Below, piece by piece: positions 31,887 through 40,349 of a DNA stretch of 64,000 bases (its first letter is position 1; each line of letters opens with the position of its first letter). Under the pieces are notes generated by a model that saw only the letters and a list, made by a program, of their open reading frames with translations, did no database searches and was not told the origin of the DNA. Made by a program: the position numbers and the translations under genes. The stretch is from Azospirillum brasilense (GTDB lineage Bacteria; Pseudomonadota; Alphaproteobacteria; Azospirillales; Azospirillaceae), in the NCBI RefSeq assembly GCF_005222205.1, contig NZ_CP032345.1, positions 685,001-749,000 on the forward strand. Direction: 5' to 3'.

Positions 31887-33785
31887 ATGTCAGACACGAC
31901 CCTGAAAGCCGCGGCACCCGACAAGGGCAGGCTGGCCGCGCTCACCCTCGGTGCGCTTGGCGTCGTTTACGGCGACATCGGCACCAGCCCGCTCTACACG
32001 CTGCGCGAATGCTTCTCGCCGGAGCATGGGCTCGCCCTGACCCCGCAGAACATCCTCGGCATCATGTCCATGGTTTTCTGGGCGCTGGTGCTCGTGGTCA
32101 CCGTGAAGTACGTGCTGTTCGTCATGCGCGCCGACAACAAGGGCGAAGGCGGCATCCTGGCCCTGCTGGCGCTGGCGACCAACAGCCGGCCCGACTCCAC
32201 CGGGCGCCTGTCAGGCCTGATGGCGATGGGCCTGTTCGGCGCCGCCCTGTTCTACGGCGACGGCATGATCACCCCGGCCATCTCCGTCCTCTCCGCGGTG
32301 GAAGGGCTGGAGGTGGCTCAGCCGGCGCTGGAGCGGGTCGTCGTGCCGGTGACCGTGGGCATCCTGATCGCCCTGTTCGGAATCCAGAGCCGCGGCACCG
32401 AGAAGGTCGGGCGGCTGTTCGGCCCGATCATGGTCGCGTGGTTCGCCACGCTGGGCCTGCTCGGCCTGATCGAGCTGGTCAAGGAGCCGCAGGTCCTGGC
32501 CGCGCTCGACCCGCGCCACGCCGTCCGTTTCTTCGTCTCGAACGGCTGGATCGGCTTCCTGGTGCTGGGCGCCGTCGTTCTGGCCGTCACCGGGGGCGAG
32601 GCGCTCTACGCCGACATGGGCCATTTCGGCCGCCGCCCCATCAAGGTGGCGTGGCTGGCGGTCGTGCTTCCCGCGCTGCTGCTGAATTATCTCGGCCAGT
32701 GCGCCCTGCTGCTGAGCGACCCCACGGCGGTGCGCAGCCCCTTCTACCTGCTGGTGCCGGAGTGGGGCCTCTACCCGATGGTCCTGCTGTCGACCTGCGC
32801 GGCGGTGATCGCCAGCCAGGCGGTGATCTCCGGCGTCTTCTCGCTGACCCGGCAGGCGGTGCAGCTCGGCCTGTGCCCGCGCCTGGATATCCGCCACACC
32901 TCGCAGGAGGAAGGCGGGCAGATTTACATCCCGCGCGCCAACTGGGGCCTGCTGTTCGCGGTCATCGGGCTGGTCCTGTGGTTCGAGTCCTCCAGCCGGC
33001 TGGCGACCGCCTACGGCATCGCGGTGACCGGCGACATGGTCATCACCACCATCCTGGCGCTGGTCGTGGCGCATCGCCGCTGGAACTGGAGCCTGCCCGT
33101 CTGCTTGGCGCTGGGCGCCCTGTTCCTCAGCGTCGATCTGGCGCTGTTCCTCGCCAACGCGGTGAAGATTCCGCACGGCGGCTGGGTGCCGCTGGTCATC
33201 GCCGCGGTGACTCTGGGCCTGATGTCGACGTGGCGCCGCGGCCGTGCCGTCCTGAACCGCCGGCTGGCCGAGGATTCCCTGCCGCTGGACGGCTTCGTCA
33301 AGCGCCACGCCAAGTCCTCGGACATCCAGCGGGTGAAGGGCACGGCGATCTTCCTGACCTCCAGCGCCGACACGGTGCCCATCGCCCTGCTGCACAACCT
33401 GAAGCACAATCAGGTGATGCACGAGCGCATCGTCTTCCTGACCGTGATGGTCGAGGACGTTCCCCGCGTTCCGGCCAAGGAGCGCGTCGTCCTGGAGGGG
33501 CTGGCCGACGGCTTCTACCGCCTGACGGTGCGCTACGGCTTCTCGCAGGAGCCGAACATCCCCAAGGCGCTGCGGCTGTGCAAGGCGTTCGGGCTGGAGT
33601 TCGACGTGATGACGACCTCCTTCTTCCTCGGCCGCGAGACGCTGATCCCCCGCATCAACCCGCAGATGGCCCAGTGGCGGGAAAAGCTGTTCGTCGTGAT
33701 GTCGCGCACCGCGGTCAGCGCCACCGACTTCTTCAAGATTCCGCCGAACCGCGTGGTCGAGCTGGGCACCCAGGTCCAACTCTGA
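31887..33785 (+). CDS. kup: Low-affinity potassium transporter Kup
   Basis: 632 residues from the ATG at 31887; an in-frame GTG at 31833 is less likely. Twelve membrane segments lie in residues 20-450, starting with the signature LGALGVVYGDIGTSPLYTLRE. DGMITPAISVLSAVEGLEV and GGEALYADMGHFG are further family motifs. The C-terminal cytoplasmic part of about 180 residues is normal (KGTAIFLTSSADTVPIALLHNLKHNQVMHE). It imports K+ with protons. The stop codon lies inside a 15-base tandem repeat. Confidence 0.96.
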   Translation: MSDTTLKAAAPDKGRLAALTLGALGVVYGDIGTSPLYTLRECFSPEHGLALTPQNILGIMSMVFWALVLVVTVKYVLFVMRADNKGEGGILALLALATNSRPDSTGRLSGLMAMGLFGAALFYGDGMITPAISVLSAVEGLEVAQPALERVVVPVTVGILIALFGIQSRGTEKVGRLFGPIMVAWFATLGLLGLIELVKEPQVLAALDPRHAVRFFVSNGWIGFLVLGAVVLAVTGGEALYADMGHFGRRPIKVAWLAVVLPALLLNYLGQCALLLSDPTAVRSPFYLLVPEWGLYPMVLLSTCAAVIASQAVISGVFSLTRQAVQLGLCPRLDIRHTSQEEGGQIYIPRANWGLLFAVIGLVLWFESSSRLATAYGIAVTGDMVITTILALVVAHRRWNWSLPVCLALGALFLSVDLALFLANAVKIPHGGWVPLVIAAVTLGLMSTWRRGRAVLNRRLAEDSLPLDGFVKRHAKSSDIQRVKGTAIFLTSSADTVPIALLHNLKHNQVMHERIVFLTVMVEDVPRVPAKERVVLEGLADGFYRLTVRYGFSQEPNIPKALRLCKAFGLEFDVMTTSFFLGRETLIPRINPQMAQWREKLFVVMSRTAVSATDFFKIPPNRVVELGTQVQL

Positions 33786-33847
33786 AGGGTCCAACTCTGA
33801 AGGGTCCAACTCTGAAGGGACCAGCTCTGAAGGGTCCCGCTCTGACG
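33773..33847. repeat. Five-copy 15-base tandem repeat over the kup stop codon
   Basis: Unit GGTCCAACTCTGAAG: three identical copies (33773-33817), then two diverged copies (33818-33847). The first copy codes for the last kup residues and contains its TGA, so the gene's end was duplicated downstream. Being 15 bases long, each copy keeps a TGA in the kup frame. Confidence 0.9.
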
Positions 33848-33868
33848 GTCTGCCGCCGCGCCAACGAG

Positions 33869-33899
33869 AAAGCCCCTCTCCATCGGAAAGGGGCTTTTT
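33869..33899. terminator. Terminator between kup and the TPR-protein operon
   Basis: Stem AAAGCCCC / GGGGCTTT followed by TTTTT on the plus strand, and preceded by the matching A-rich arm for the minus strand. It can end both kup and the convergent operon. Confidence 0.8.
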
Positions 33900-33929
33900 C
33901 ATTGAGAAAAGGCATGTCCGAAGGCGCGG

Positions 33930-36900
33930 TCAGTTGATCGCTGCGCTCTGCTTGCCGCGGTAGTTCTTCAGGAACTTCTGGAACACGTCCACCTCGGCGA
34001 CGCGGGAGCGGACGGTGTTGACGTCGATCAGGCCCAGCGCCTGCTCCGGCCGGGTCAGCACGCGGAAGGCGTCGGCGTCGGGGCCGTTGGTCATCGCCGA
34101 GCCGAACTCCTTGCGCAGCAGATTCAGGTTCGTCCCGTCCCCCGCCAGCGCCAGCGCCACCGCGCGGTTCAGGACCAGCTGCGAGGTCGCCGGGTTGATC
34201 GGCTGGGTCGGTGGCGGCGGCGGGCCGATCAGCTTGTTCAGGGCGAAGGCCGCGGCCTCCCATTTCTGGGCGCGCCACGCGATGTCCACCCGCAGCGAGT
34301 TGGCCGGCTTGCTGTCGTCCTCGGAGAGCAGCAGCAGCGCCTCGTCGCCACGGCCCATCTCGGCCAGCGCCTTGGCCTGCATCAGGCGGCGCTCGCCCAC
34401 CAGATCCGCCGGCAGGTTCGGCACATTGGACAGCTCCAGCGCGCGCAGGGCGTCCTCCGGCTTGTTGTCGAGCAGGCGGACGGAGGCGAGCCGGGTGCCG
34501 ACGCGCGCCTTGTCCTCGCCGGACAGGCGGTATTCCACCTGATGCTGCAGCAGGTCGGCGGCGCGGTTCAGCAGGTCCACCGAGATCAGCCGCTCGGCGA
34601 GTTGCCGGATCACCTCGTCGCCCGCCTCGCCCACCGGGGTCAGCTCGCGGAACTGGTCGTAGAGCTGGAGCGCCTCGATGGTCGGCAGCTTCTGCGCCCC
34701 GTCCTTGTAGAGGTCGGCGAAGACGCGCGACATCTCGCGGGTGATCTCCTCCGCCCGCGGCGTGTCGGCGACCAGCGCGGCGGTCTCCTTCATGGCGTTG
34801 AAGCCGTCGGCGTACTGGCCGGCGGCGATCAGCACCTCGCCCATGCGCTGGCGGATCTGCATCTCCAGCTCGTCGCCGCGCCAGGTGAAGGTCAGACCGG
34901 CCAGCCGTTCCGCCGCGGCGGGGGGCGACATGCGGCCTTCCGCCAGCTGCAGGTTCACCAGCGCCAGCCCGGCCTTGGCCCGGTAATAGCGGTCGAGGCT
35001 GTTGTAGGAGGCGGTCAACTGCTCCAGCGCCCGCTCCGGCTCGTTGGTCTGGGCGTAGTAGAGGCCGCGGAGATACTGGACGTCGGGCCGTTCCTCGGCG
35101 TCCGTGCCGCCGCGCTCGACGATGCGGTCGAGCAGCCGCTTGGCGAAGGGCGCGTCGCCGGTTTTCAGCGCGGCCTCGGCGGCGCGGGTCGCCAGCTTGG
35201 TCAGGATCGGGTCGGGGTAGGAGTTGAGGATCGGCGCCGCCGCCTTGAAGCCGGCCTGGGCCGTCGGCCAGTCGTTGCGGTCCGCCGCGATGGCGGCGCG
35301 CCACAGCGCGGCCTCGCCGTTGTTGGCGAGATTCGGGTGGGCGAAATCCTCCGCCGCGGCGTCGGTGTTTCCTGCCAGGAAGCGCGCGGCCCCGCGCAGG
35401 GCGCGGAACTCCGGCCAGCCTTCCAGGTCGGGCTGCGCCTCCTGCAGCACGTCCATCATGCCGATGGCCTCCTGCCCGAAGCCGTTCGCCAGATAGAAGC
35501 GGGCGAGGTCGAGCTGGGCGCGGGGCCGTTCGGAATCCGGCGCGTTGACGATGTTGAGCTGAAGGTTCTGCCGCGCCTCGGTGTAGTGGTCGAGGTCGCC
35601 CTTCTTCCAGGCCGGCAGGTCGAACAGGCGACGCCCGGAAGGCACCGGCTTCGGGTCGGTCGGCGGCGTCAGCGTGTTGGACGCGCCGCCGGGGGACGGC
35701 TTCGGCGGCAGCGAGGCCGTCTGCGTCGATGCCGCCGGGCGGCTTCCGGCGTCGGCCATGGGCGACAGGTGAAGGCCCCCCGCCGCGGTCACCTCCACCC
35801 CTTCCTTGACCGGGCGCACGGTGATCGCGTCGGCGATGGGCCGCACGACGACGCCCTGGTAGCTGGGCAGCAGCTCCAGATCGGCGTAGCGGTGCGATTC
35901 GGGAATGGCGTTGCCGGGAACCGGCAGCGGCACGACCTGGAGGCGGTCGCCCACGTCGGGGTCGGACAGCGTCACCACGGTCGCCGCGTCCGCGGCGCGC
36001 ACCAGCAGGCGGGCGCCCAGCAGGAAATCCGGTTCCGGATCGATCTTCAGCTCGAAGGGCGGCGTGCCGGTCAGACGGCTGGCGGGCGTGATCTTCCAGC
36101 TCGTCCCCTGCCGCTCGATCTTCGGCCAGACCAGCGCGCCGATCTTGGTGCGGAAGGCGCTGCCGCCGGTGGCCGGCACCGGCTCGATCGCGCCGACCGT
36201 CCCGGCCCCGCCGATGGCCTTGCCAGCGCCGATGGGCAGAGACTTGTCGAACACGATGTAGAGATGGCCGGCGCGCGGGTAGACGGCGATGGACGCCGGG
36301 CCACCCGCGTCAAAGACCAGCGTCGGCCCCTGCGGCTCGGCTTTTGCCGGATCGGCTTTGGCGGCTTCGGGCTTCGTGGCCTCAGGCTTCATGGCCTCGG
36401 GCTTCATGGCCTCGGGCTTGGAAGGCGCCGGGGCCGCCGCGACCTCCTTCGGCGGGGGAGGCGTCGCAGCCGGCCTCGCGGCGGGCATGGCGGCCGGGGG
36501 TGTCGCGGGCGGTGGGGCCGCGGCTTCGGCCGAGGGCGGACGCACCGTGGTCGTGGTGGCGCCGGACGGCGGGGCGGCGTTGGCCGCATCGCCCGTCGGC
36601 AGACCGGCGCGCGTGCCCGGATTCTGCACGTCGATCACCACGGAACGGCCGGACTTGCTGTCCTTGATCTCGGCGTCCTGCGGCACGGCGAAGGTCACCG
36701 CCAGCGCGCCGTTGGCCTGCCGGAACTGCTCCACGTTCTGGATGTTGCGCAGCGCCGTCCTGGCCACCGGCGCCAGATCGGCATTGCCGCTGCGGTCGAA
36801 CAGCAGCGTGGCCGACGCGCCGTCGCGACGCAGCGTGTAGTTGACGCCCTCCGGCCAGGTGAAGGACAGGCGGCTCTGTTCCGGCGTGTCGGCCGCGCTG

Positions 36901-37394
36901 ACCGCCACCCGCCCCGCGGAGCGCGCCGGAGCGGGCGCGGCCGGAGCGGCCGGAGCGGCGGGCGCCTCCGCCTTGGCGGTCGGGGCCGGCGCCTCGGCGG
37001 CGGGGGTCAGGTCGAGCGCCACGGCGTTGCCGTTGCGGAAGCTCTTCAGCGTCACCGGGCGCTTCAGGTCGAAGGTCACCGTCTTGCCGTCGCCGCCGAT
37101 CCTCACACCGGACAGATAGCCGGGCAAGGCCGCCACGGTGCGGTCCAGCGCGGCGTTGATCGGCTCGTCGAAGCGGATGACCAGCGTGTTGCCTTCCACC
37201 GACGCGCTGTAGCCGGTCTGGCGCGGCCAGTCGAAGACCATGCGCCCGAAGGTCTTGTGGGTGGCCGCCCGCACCGGAACGTCGACGGCCCAGGCAGCCG
37301 GCGAGACGGCGATCTGGGCGGCGAGCAGGGCCGTGGCGGCCACGAAGCCGCTCAACCAGCGCCGGTTTACCCCGCCCCGCCCCATCCGGTTCAC
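33930..37394 (-). CDS. Large periplasmic TPR protein linked to MotB-like genes
   Basis: 1154 residues. Signal peptide 1-36 (cleavage after AWA). Two or three repeats of a small beta domain in the first 300 residues (FDWPRQTGYSASVEGNTLVIRFDEP and FTWPEGVNYTLRRDGASATLLFD), similar to AMIN-type domains; a Pro/Ala linker with repeated KPEAM units near 330-350; then from about 600 to the end a helical array with TPR character (ARFYLANGFGQEAIGMMDVLQEAQPDLEG, LAERLISVDLLNRAADLL). No enzyme motif. The start overlaps the MotB-like gene by four bases, in a cheZ operon, so a scaffold around the motor or cell wall is a reasonable guess. Confidence 0.85.
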   Translation of the reverse strand: MNRMGRGGVNRRWLSGFVAATALLAAQIAVSPAAWAVDVPVRAATHKTFGRMVFDWPRQTGYSASVEGNTLVIRFDEPINAALDRTVAALPGYLSGVRIGGDGKTVTFDLKRPVTLKSFRNGNAVALDLTPAAEAPAPTAKAEAPAAPAAPAAPAPARSAGRVAVSAADTPEQSRLSFTWPEGVNYTLRRDGASATLLFDRSGNADLAPVARTALRNIQNVEQFRQANGALAVTFAVPQDAEIKDSKSGRSVVIDVQNPGTRAGLPTGDAANAAPPSGATTTTVRPPSAEAAAPPPATPPAAMPAARPAATPPPPKEVAAAPAPSKPEAMKPEAMKPEATKPEAAKADPAKAEPQGPTLVFDAGGPASIAVYPRAGHLYIVFDKSLPIGAGKAIGGAGTVGAIEPVPATGGSAFRTKIGALVWPKIERQGTSWKITPASRLTGTPPFELKIDPEPDFLLGARLLVRAADAATVVTLSDPDVGDRLQVVPLPVPGNAIPESHRYADLELLPSYQGVVVRPIADAITVRPVKEGVEVTAAGGLHLSPMADAGSRPAASTQTASLPPKPSPGGASNTLTPPTDPKPVPSGRRLFDLPAWKKGDLDHYTEARQNLQLNIVNAPDSERPRAQLDLARFYLANGFGQEAIGMMDVLQEAQPDLEGWPEFRALRGAARFLAGNTDAAAEDFAHPNLANNGEAALWRAAIAADRNDWPTAQAGFKAAAPILNSYPDPILTKLATRAAEAALKTGDAPFAKRLLDRIVERGGTDAEERPDVQYLRGLYYAQTNEPERALEQLTASYNSLDRYYRAKAGLALVNLQLAEGRMSPPAAAERLAGLTFTWRGDELEMQIRQRMGEVLIAAGQYADGFNAMKETAALVADTPRAEEITREMSRVFADLYKDGAQKLPTIEALQLYDQFRELTPVGEAGDEVIRQLAERLISVDLLNRAADLLQHQVEYRLSGEDKARVGTRLASVRLLDNKPEDALRALELSNVPNLPADLVGERRLMQAKALAEMGRGDEALLLLSEDDSKPANSLRVDIAWRAQKWEAAAFALNKLIGPPPPPTQPINPATSQLVLNRAVALALAGDGTNLNLLRKEFGSAMTNGPDADAFRVLTRPEQALGLIDVNTVRSRVAEVDVFQKFLKNYRGKQSAAIN

Positions 37395-38131
37395 TCCTCC
37401 ACGTCCACATCGGCGGCGGCCGGCCCGGACACCGGCGGCCCCGCCGTCTCCTCGCGCACCACCACATCGACCCGCGCCCCGCCGGGCACCGGATCGATGC
37501 CAGGCGCCTCGCTCATCAGGCTGCGCGCCACGAGGTCGCGCTTGTAGCCCGTTTCGCGCAGCAGCGCCGCAACGGCAACCGCGCGCGTCAGGGCGCGTTC
37601 CCAGGCCAGCCCCGCGGACTGGTCCTCGCGCTCGGCGTGGCCGACCACCTCGATCCGGTTGCCGATCCGCCCCACCGCCGCACCCAGCAGATACAGCACG
37701 CGCCGCCCCTGGTCGGTGAAGCTGCCGCCGGTTGGGTCGAACATGACATGGGCCGGCAGGCCGATCACCACGCGGTCGTCCTCCCGCCGCACCTCCACCG
37801 CCGCCAGATCCTCGTTGGCCGCGGTCTGGGTACGAAGCAGGGCACTGAGATAATCCAGATTGATCGCCGAATATGACTCCACCGTGGCGGCGTTGAAGGC
37901 GGCCTTCGGCTCGGGCGGCGTCGCGGAGGGCGTCACCGCGGTGGAACGGGCCGACGACAGCGACTTGACCAGCCCGGTCCAGCGCTGGGCCTCCGGCTCG
38001 CTCATCGAATACATCAGCACGAAGAAGGCGAGCAGCAGCGACATCAGGTCGGTGAAGCTGATCAGCCAGATCGTGCGGTTGTGGCCGCCGCTCTTGTCCT
38101 CGGCCTTGGGCAGTTTGGGCAGGCGGATCAT
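37391..38131 (-). CDS. MotB/OmpA-like protein with stator Asp
   Basis: 246 residues. N-terminal membrane helix with the MotB plug-type pattern SFTDLMSLLLAFFVLMYSMSEP: Asp28 matches the ion-binding Asp of MotB/PomB. The C-terminal OmpA-like domain includes VMFDPTGGSFTDQGRRVLYLLG and IEVVGHAEREDQSAGLAWERALTRAVAV, with the peptidoglycan-binding pattern only partly kept. No MotA gene is adjacent. It overlaps both neighbours by four bases, so all are made together. It could be a stator subunit or a cell-wall anchor of a related complex. Confidence 0.85.
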   Translation of the reverse strand: MIRLPKLPKAEDKSGGHNRTIWLISFTDLMSLLLAFFVLMYSMSEPEAQRWTGLVKSLSSARSTAVTPSATPPEPKAAFNAATVESYSAINLDYLSALLRTQTAANEDLAAVEVRREDDRVVIGLPAHVMFDPTGGSFTDQGRRVLYLLGAAVGRIGNRIEVVGHAEREDQSAGLAWERALTRAVAVAALLRETGYKRDLVARSLMSEAPGIDPVPGGARVDVVVREETAGPPVSGPAAADVDVEE

Positions 38132-38814
38132 CGGCGCCCTCCCCCCGGCAGATCGTCCATGGCGCGCAGGCTGAACAGCAGGCGGACGGCGCCCGGCGCG
38201 CCGCGCTCGATGCCCACCGTCACCGCGTCCGCCGGCGCCCCGTCGGCGATCAGCAGCCGGGCCAGCGCGCCGGCCCGCACCACCGGGCCGGGCGGCTGGC
38301 TGGGGCCACCCGCCGGACCGATGGACAGCAGCGCGTCCAGCTCGATCCGCTCGCCGGGCCGGTTCTGCAACAGCGCGTCGGCCACCCGGTCGATCAGGCC
38401 GATGCGGTCCGGGCGCAGGTCGGCCGTGCCGGGCAGGAACAGCTCGTCGGCGGGCAGGCGCACCTCCAGAAGGCGGCCCGGCGTGACGCTGTCAACCTTC
38501 GCCACGGCGATGGCGGTGGCGAACAGGTTGCCCAGCCCGTCCAGCCGCTGCACGGCGAAGACGGTGCCGGCGCGCGAGGCCAGCGGGTCGGTCGGCTCGC
38601 GCAGGCGGGGGTCGATGTAGAAGGCGGGGAAGCTGCGCTCCAGCGACACCAGCACCGTGCGCACCCGCTGGGCGGTCTGCACGGACTGGGCGTTCAGAAC
38701 GATGAAGAAGACGAGCAGCAGCAGGAACAGCGACAGCAGAAGCACGATGCTTCCGTTGTTCGGGTTCGGCCGGCTGCCCGACAGGTCCGGCTTCCTGTGG
38801 CCGGGCGCAGCCAT
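38128..38814 (-). CDS. MotB-like protein lacking the stator Asp
   Basis: 228 residues. Same plan as its downstream neighbour: one N-terminal membrane helix (about 22-42), a linker, and an OmpA-like domain (VRLPADELFLPGTADLRPDRIGLIDRVADALL). When the helices are aligned on FFVLMYSMS / FFIVLNAQS, the neighbour's Asp28 falls opposite Ser28 here and the helix has no acidic residue. It therefore cannot bind ions as MotB does. A structural partner of the Asp-bearing paralogue is likely. It starts four bases after cheZ and overlaps the next gene by four bases. Confidence 0.8.
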   Translation of the reverse strand: MAAPGHRKPDLSGSRPNPNNGSIVLLLSLFLLLLVFFIVLNAQSVQTAQRVRTVLVSLERSFPAFYIDPRLREPTDPLASRAGTVFAVQRLDGLGNLFATAIAVAKVDSVTPGRLLEVRLPADELFLPGTADLRPDRIGLIDRVADALLQNRPGERIELDALLSIGPAGGPSQPPGPVVRAGALARLLIADGAPADAVTVGIERGAPGAVRLLFSLRAMDDLPGGGRR

Positions 38815-38818
38815 GGGA

Positions 38819-39535
38819 TTAATCGAAGCTCGCCAGCAGGCGGTCGATCTCGTCCTGGTCCATGGCGGCGCTGGTCATCTGCGGCCCGTGCAGCAGCCCG
38901 GCCTCCGGGTCGTCCGCCGGGCGGTCGGTGGCGAAGTTCGGGGCCGGGTCGGCGTGGGCCTCGGCCGCGGCGACCGCGGCGGCGGGACGGGTGTGGTTCT
39001 GCCGCACCTCGTCGCCGAAGGCCGCGACGATCATGTCCACCTTCGATTCGATGTGCTTGAGCGTGCGCACGACCTTGGAGATGCGCTGGCCGGTGATGTC
39101 CTGGAAGTTGCAGGCCTCGAAGATCTTGGTCACCTGCTCGGTCAGCTTCGCCGAAGTCTCCGGGTCGATCTGGCCGGAGATGCCGGTGATGACGTCGCAG
39201 GCGTCGAAGATGGCGAAGGTGGCCTGCTCCGTCGCGCCGACGACGGCATCCAGTTCATCGGTGGCGTTCGGGATGTGCTGGTCGCGGATTTCCGCGGGCT
39301 GCAGCGCCGCCAGCTCCTGCTTGGCGCTCTCGATGAAGCGGGCGAGGTCGACCACCTCCTTGTAGAGGCGCAGGTCGGTGGCGGAGATGTCGCCGTCCAT
39401 GCTGCCGAGGATGGAGCGGACGATGTCCGTCACCTCTTCGCGGCTCAGCGGCTGGGCCGCCTCGGCATGGGCGGCGTCGAGCTGCTGGCGCAGGAGCTTC
39501 TGGTCGGCGAGCGAGGAGGAAACGGGCGGGGCCAT
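38819..39535 (-). CDS. cheZ: Chemotaxis phosphatase CheZ
   Basis: 238 residues from the ATG at 39535; the long in-frame extension upstream is not protein-like. A long helical hairpin carries the catalytic motif CNFQDITGQRISKVVRTL with the Asp and Gln that attack CheY-phosphate. The C-terminal peptide DQDEIDRLLASFD is the CheY-binding helix, separated by an Ala/Pro linker. CheZ is not universal in alphaproteobacteria. It heads an operon with two MotB-like genes and the large TPR gene, under a perfect CtrA-type site. Confidence 0.9.
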   Translation of the reverse strand: MAPPVSSSLADQKLLRQQLDAAHAEAAQPLSREEVTDIVRSILGSMDGDISATDLRLYKEVVDLARFIESAKQELAALQPAEIRDQHIPNATDELDAVVGATEQATFAIFDACDVITGISGQIDPETSAKLTEQVTKIFEACNFQDITGQRISKVVRTLKHIESKVDMIVAAFGDEVRQNHTRPAAAVAAAEAHADPAPNFATDRPADDPEAGLLHGPQMTSAAMDQDEIDRLLASFD

Positions 39536-39704
39536 GTGCGATCCGATGTGAGCGTTCCGTGGTCTTGTCCGGCCTGCGTGCGATCGGGTGCGTCGGCCGG
39601 CCCGGACGCAGACGCCCGAAGCGGGTCCGACCCAACCTCGCGCCCTCGCACGGCCGCCGCCGACTCGGAGCCTCGTCAGCCTTTCCAACCCTAATTTCGC
39701 TCGG

Positions 39705-39719
39705 TTAACACGCCGTTAA
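39705..39719. promoter_or_regulatory. CtrA box upstream of cheZ
   Basis: TTAA-CACGCCG-TTAA, an exact match to the CtrA consensus TTAA-N7-TTAA, also readable as the inverted repeat GTTAAC...GTTAA. It lies 170 bases upstream of the cheZ start. At this base composition an exact match is not expected by chance in a window of this size. Confidence 0.65.
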
Positions 39720-39851
39720 GCGCCTGAAACGTCGCAACGCAAAGACTGGGCGGAATCACGCGACCGAAAAGAAAGCGGAAGCGTTGTTCTGCGCCCGCAT
39801 GCCCTCGACCAGCGCTCGCCATTGTCGAACTTTAATGAGAGCTGCGGCAAT

Positions 39852-39905
39852 TTGTTTCAATCGGGGTCCGCACACGGATTGTTTCAATCGGAGTCCGCAC
39901 ACAGA
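39852..39905. repeat. 27-base tandem duplication
   Basis: Two adjacent 27-base copies (39852-39878 and 39879-39905) starting TTGTTTCAATCGG, with two differences between them. There is no spacer, so it is not a CRISPR array despite the GTTTCAAT start. It directly precedes a terminator hairpin. Confidence 0.85.
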
Positions 39906-39907
39906 CA

Positions 39908-39932
39908 AAGGGCCGCCTCGGGGGCGGCCCTT
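39908..39932. terminator. Bidirectional terminator
   Basis: Stem AAGGGCCGCC / GGCGGCCCTT with a TCGGG loop. It lies 78 bases past the stop codon of the KGG-repeat gene on the minus strand, its likely user. Confidence 0.75.
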
Positions 39933-40010
39933 CTTCACCGTGGCGCAGACCAATTGTTCCGTCAGGCTAAGCCGGCGGTGAACTCGTCAGGGACGACATG
40001 GTCCCGGCGG

Positions 40011-40349
40011 TCAGCTCCCGCTGCTCCGCCCGCCGCCATGGCTGTGTTCGCCGCCCTTGCGGCCCGCTTCCGATGCGCGTTCCGGATCGTTCTTGAAATT
40101 GCCGCCGGACGCCTGCCCACCCTTGTGGCCGGCTTCCGCCGCACGCTCCGGATCGTTCTTGAAGTTGCCGCCGGACGCCTGGCCGCCCTTGTGGCCGGCT
40201 TCCGCCGCACGCTCCGGGTCGTTCTTGAAGTTGCCGCCGGAAACCTGACCGCCCTTGTGGCCGGCTTCCGCCGCACGTTCCGGATCGTTCTTGAAGTTGC
40301 CGCCGGAGTGCTGACCGCCCGAGCTACGGCCCTGGTTCTGGTCGTTCAT
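40011..40349 (-). CDS. KGG-repeat general stress protein
   Basis: 112 residues from the ATG at 40349, ten bases after AAGGAAGGAG. It consists of four near-identical 22-residue repeats (SGGNFKNDPERAAEAGHKGG-type), framed by Gly/Ser/His-rich ends. This is the KGG repeat of GsiB/ConJ-like stress proteins: very hydrophilic, low in hydrophobic residues, and probably disordered, with a desiccation- or starvation-protection role. At DNA level the repeats are 66-base units that could recombine. It is a single-gene unit with its own terminator. Confidence 0.88.
   Translation of the reverse strand: MNDQNQGRSSGGQHSGGNFKNDPERAAEAGHKGGQVSGGNFKNDPERAAEAGHKGGQASGGNFKNDPERAAEAGHKGGQASGGNFKNDPERASEAGRKGGEHSHGGGRSSGS

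Larger units (their letters stand above)
39536..40010. other. Intergenic gap of 475 bases
   Basis: Holds, in order, the cheZ leader, a perfect CtrA box (39705-39719), a stretch with no visible feature, a 27-base tandem repeat (39852-39905) and a bidirectional terminator hairpin (39908-39932). Open frames on both strands between 39756 and 39981 run through the repeats and the hairpin and are not credible genes. Confidence 0.6.

Noticed and set aside
34542..37547. 1001-codon open frame on the plus strand
   Set aside because: It is fully antisense to the TPR protein gene, which has a signal peptide and clear repeats. Long antisense frames are expected at this G+C, and the composition (His/Arg/Gly/Val) is that of a shadow.
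39852..39905. CRISPR-like GTTTCAATC repeats
   Set aside because: Only two copies, directly adjacent with no spacers, and no cas genes.
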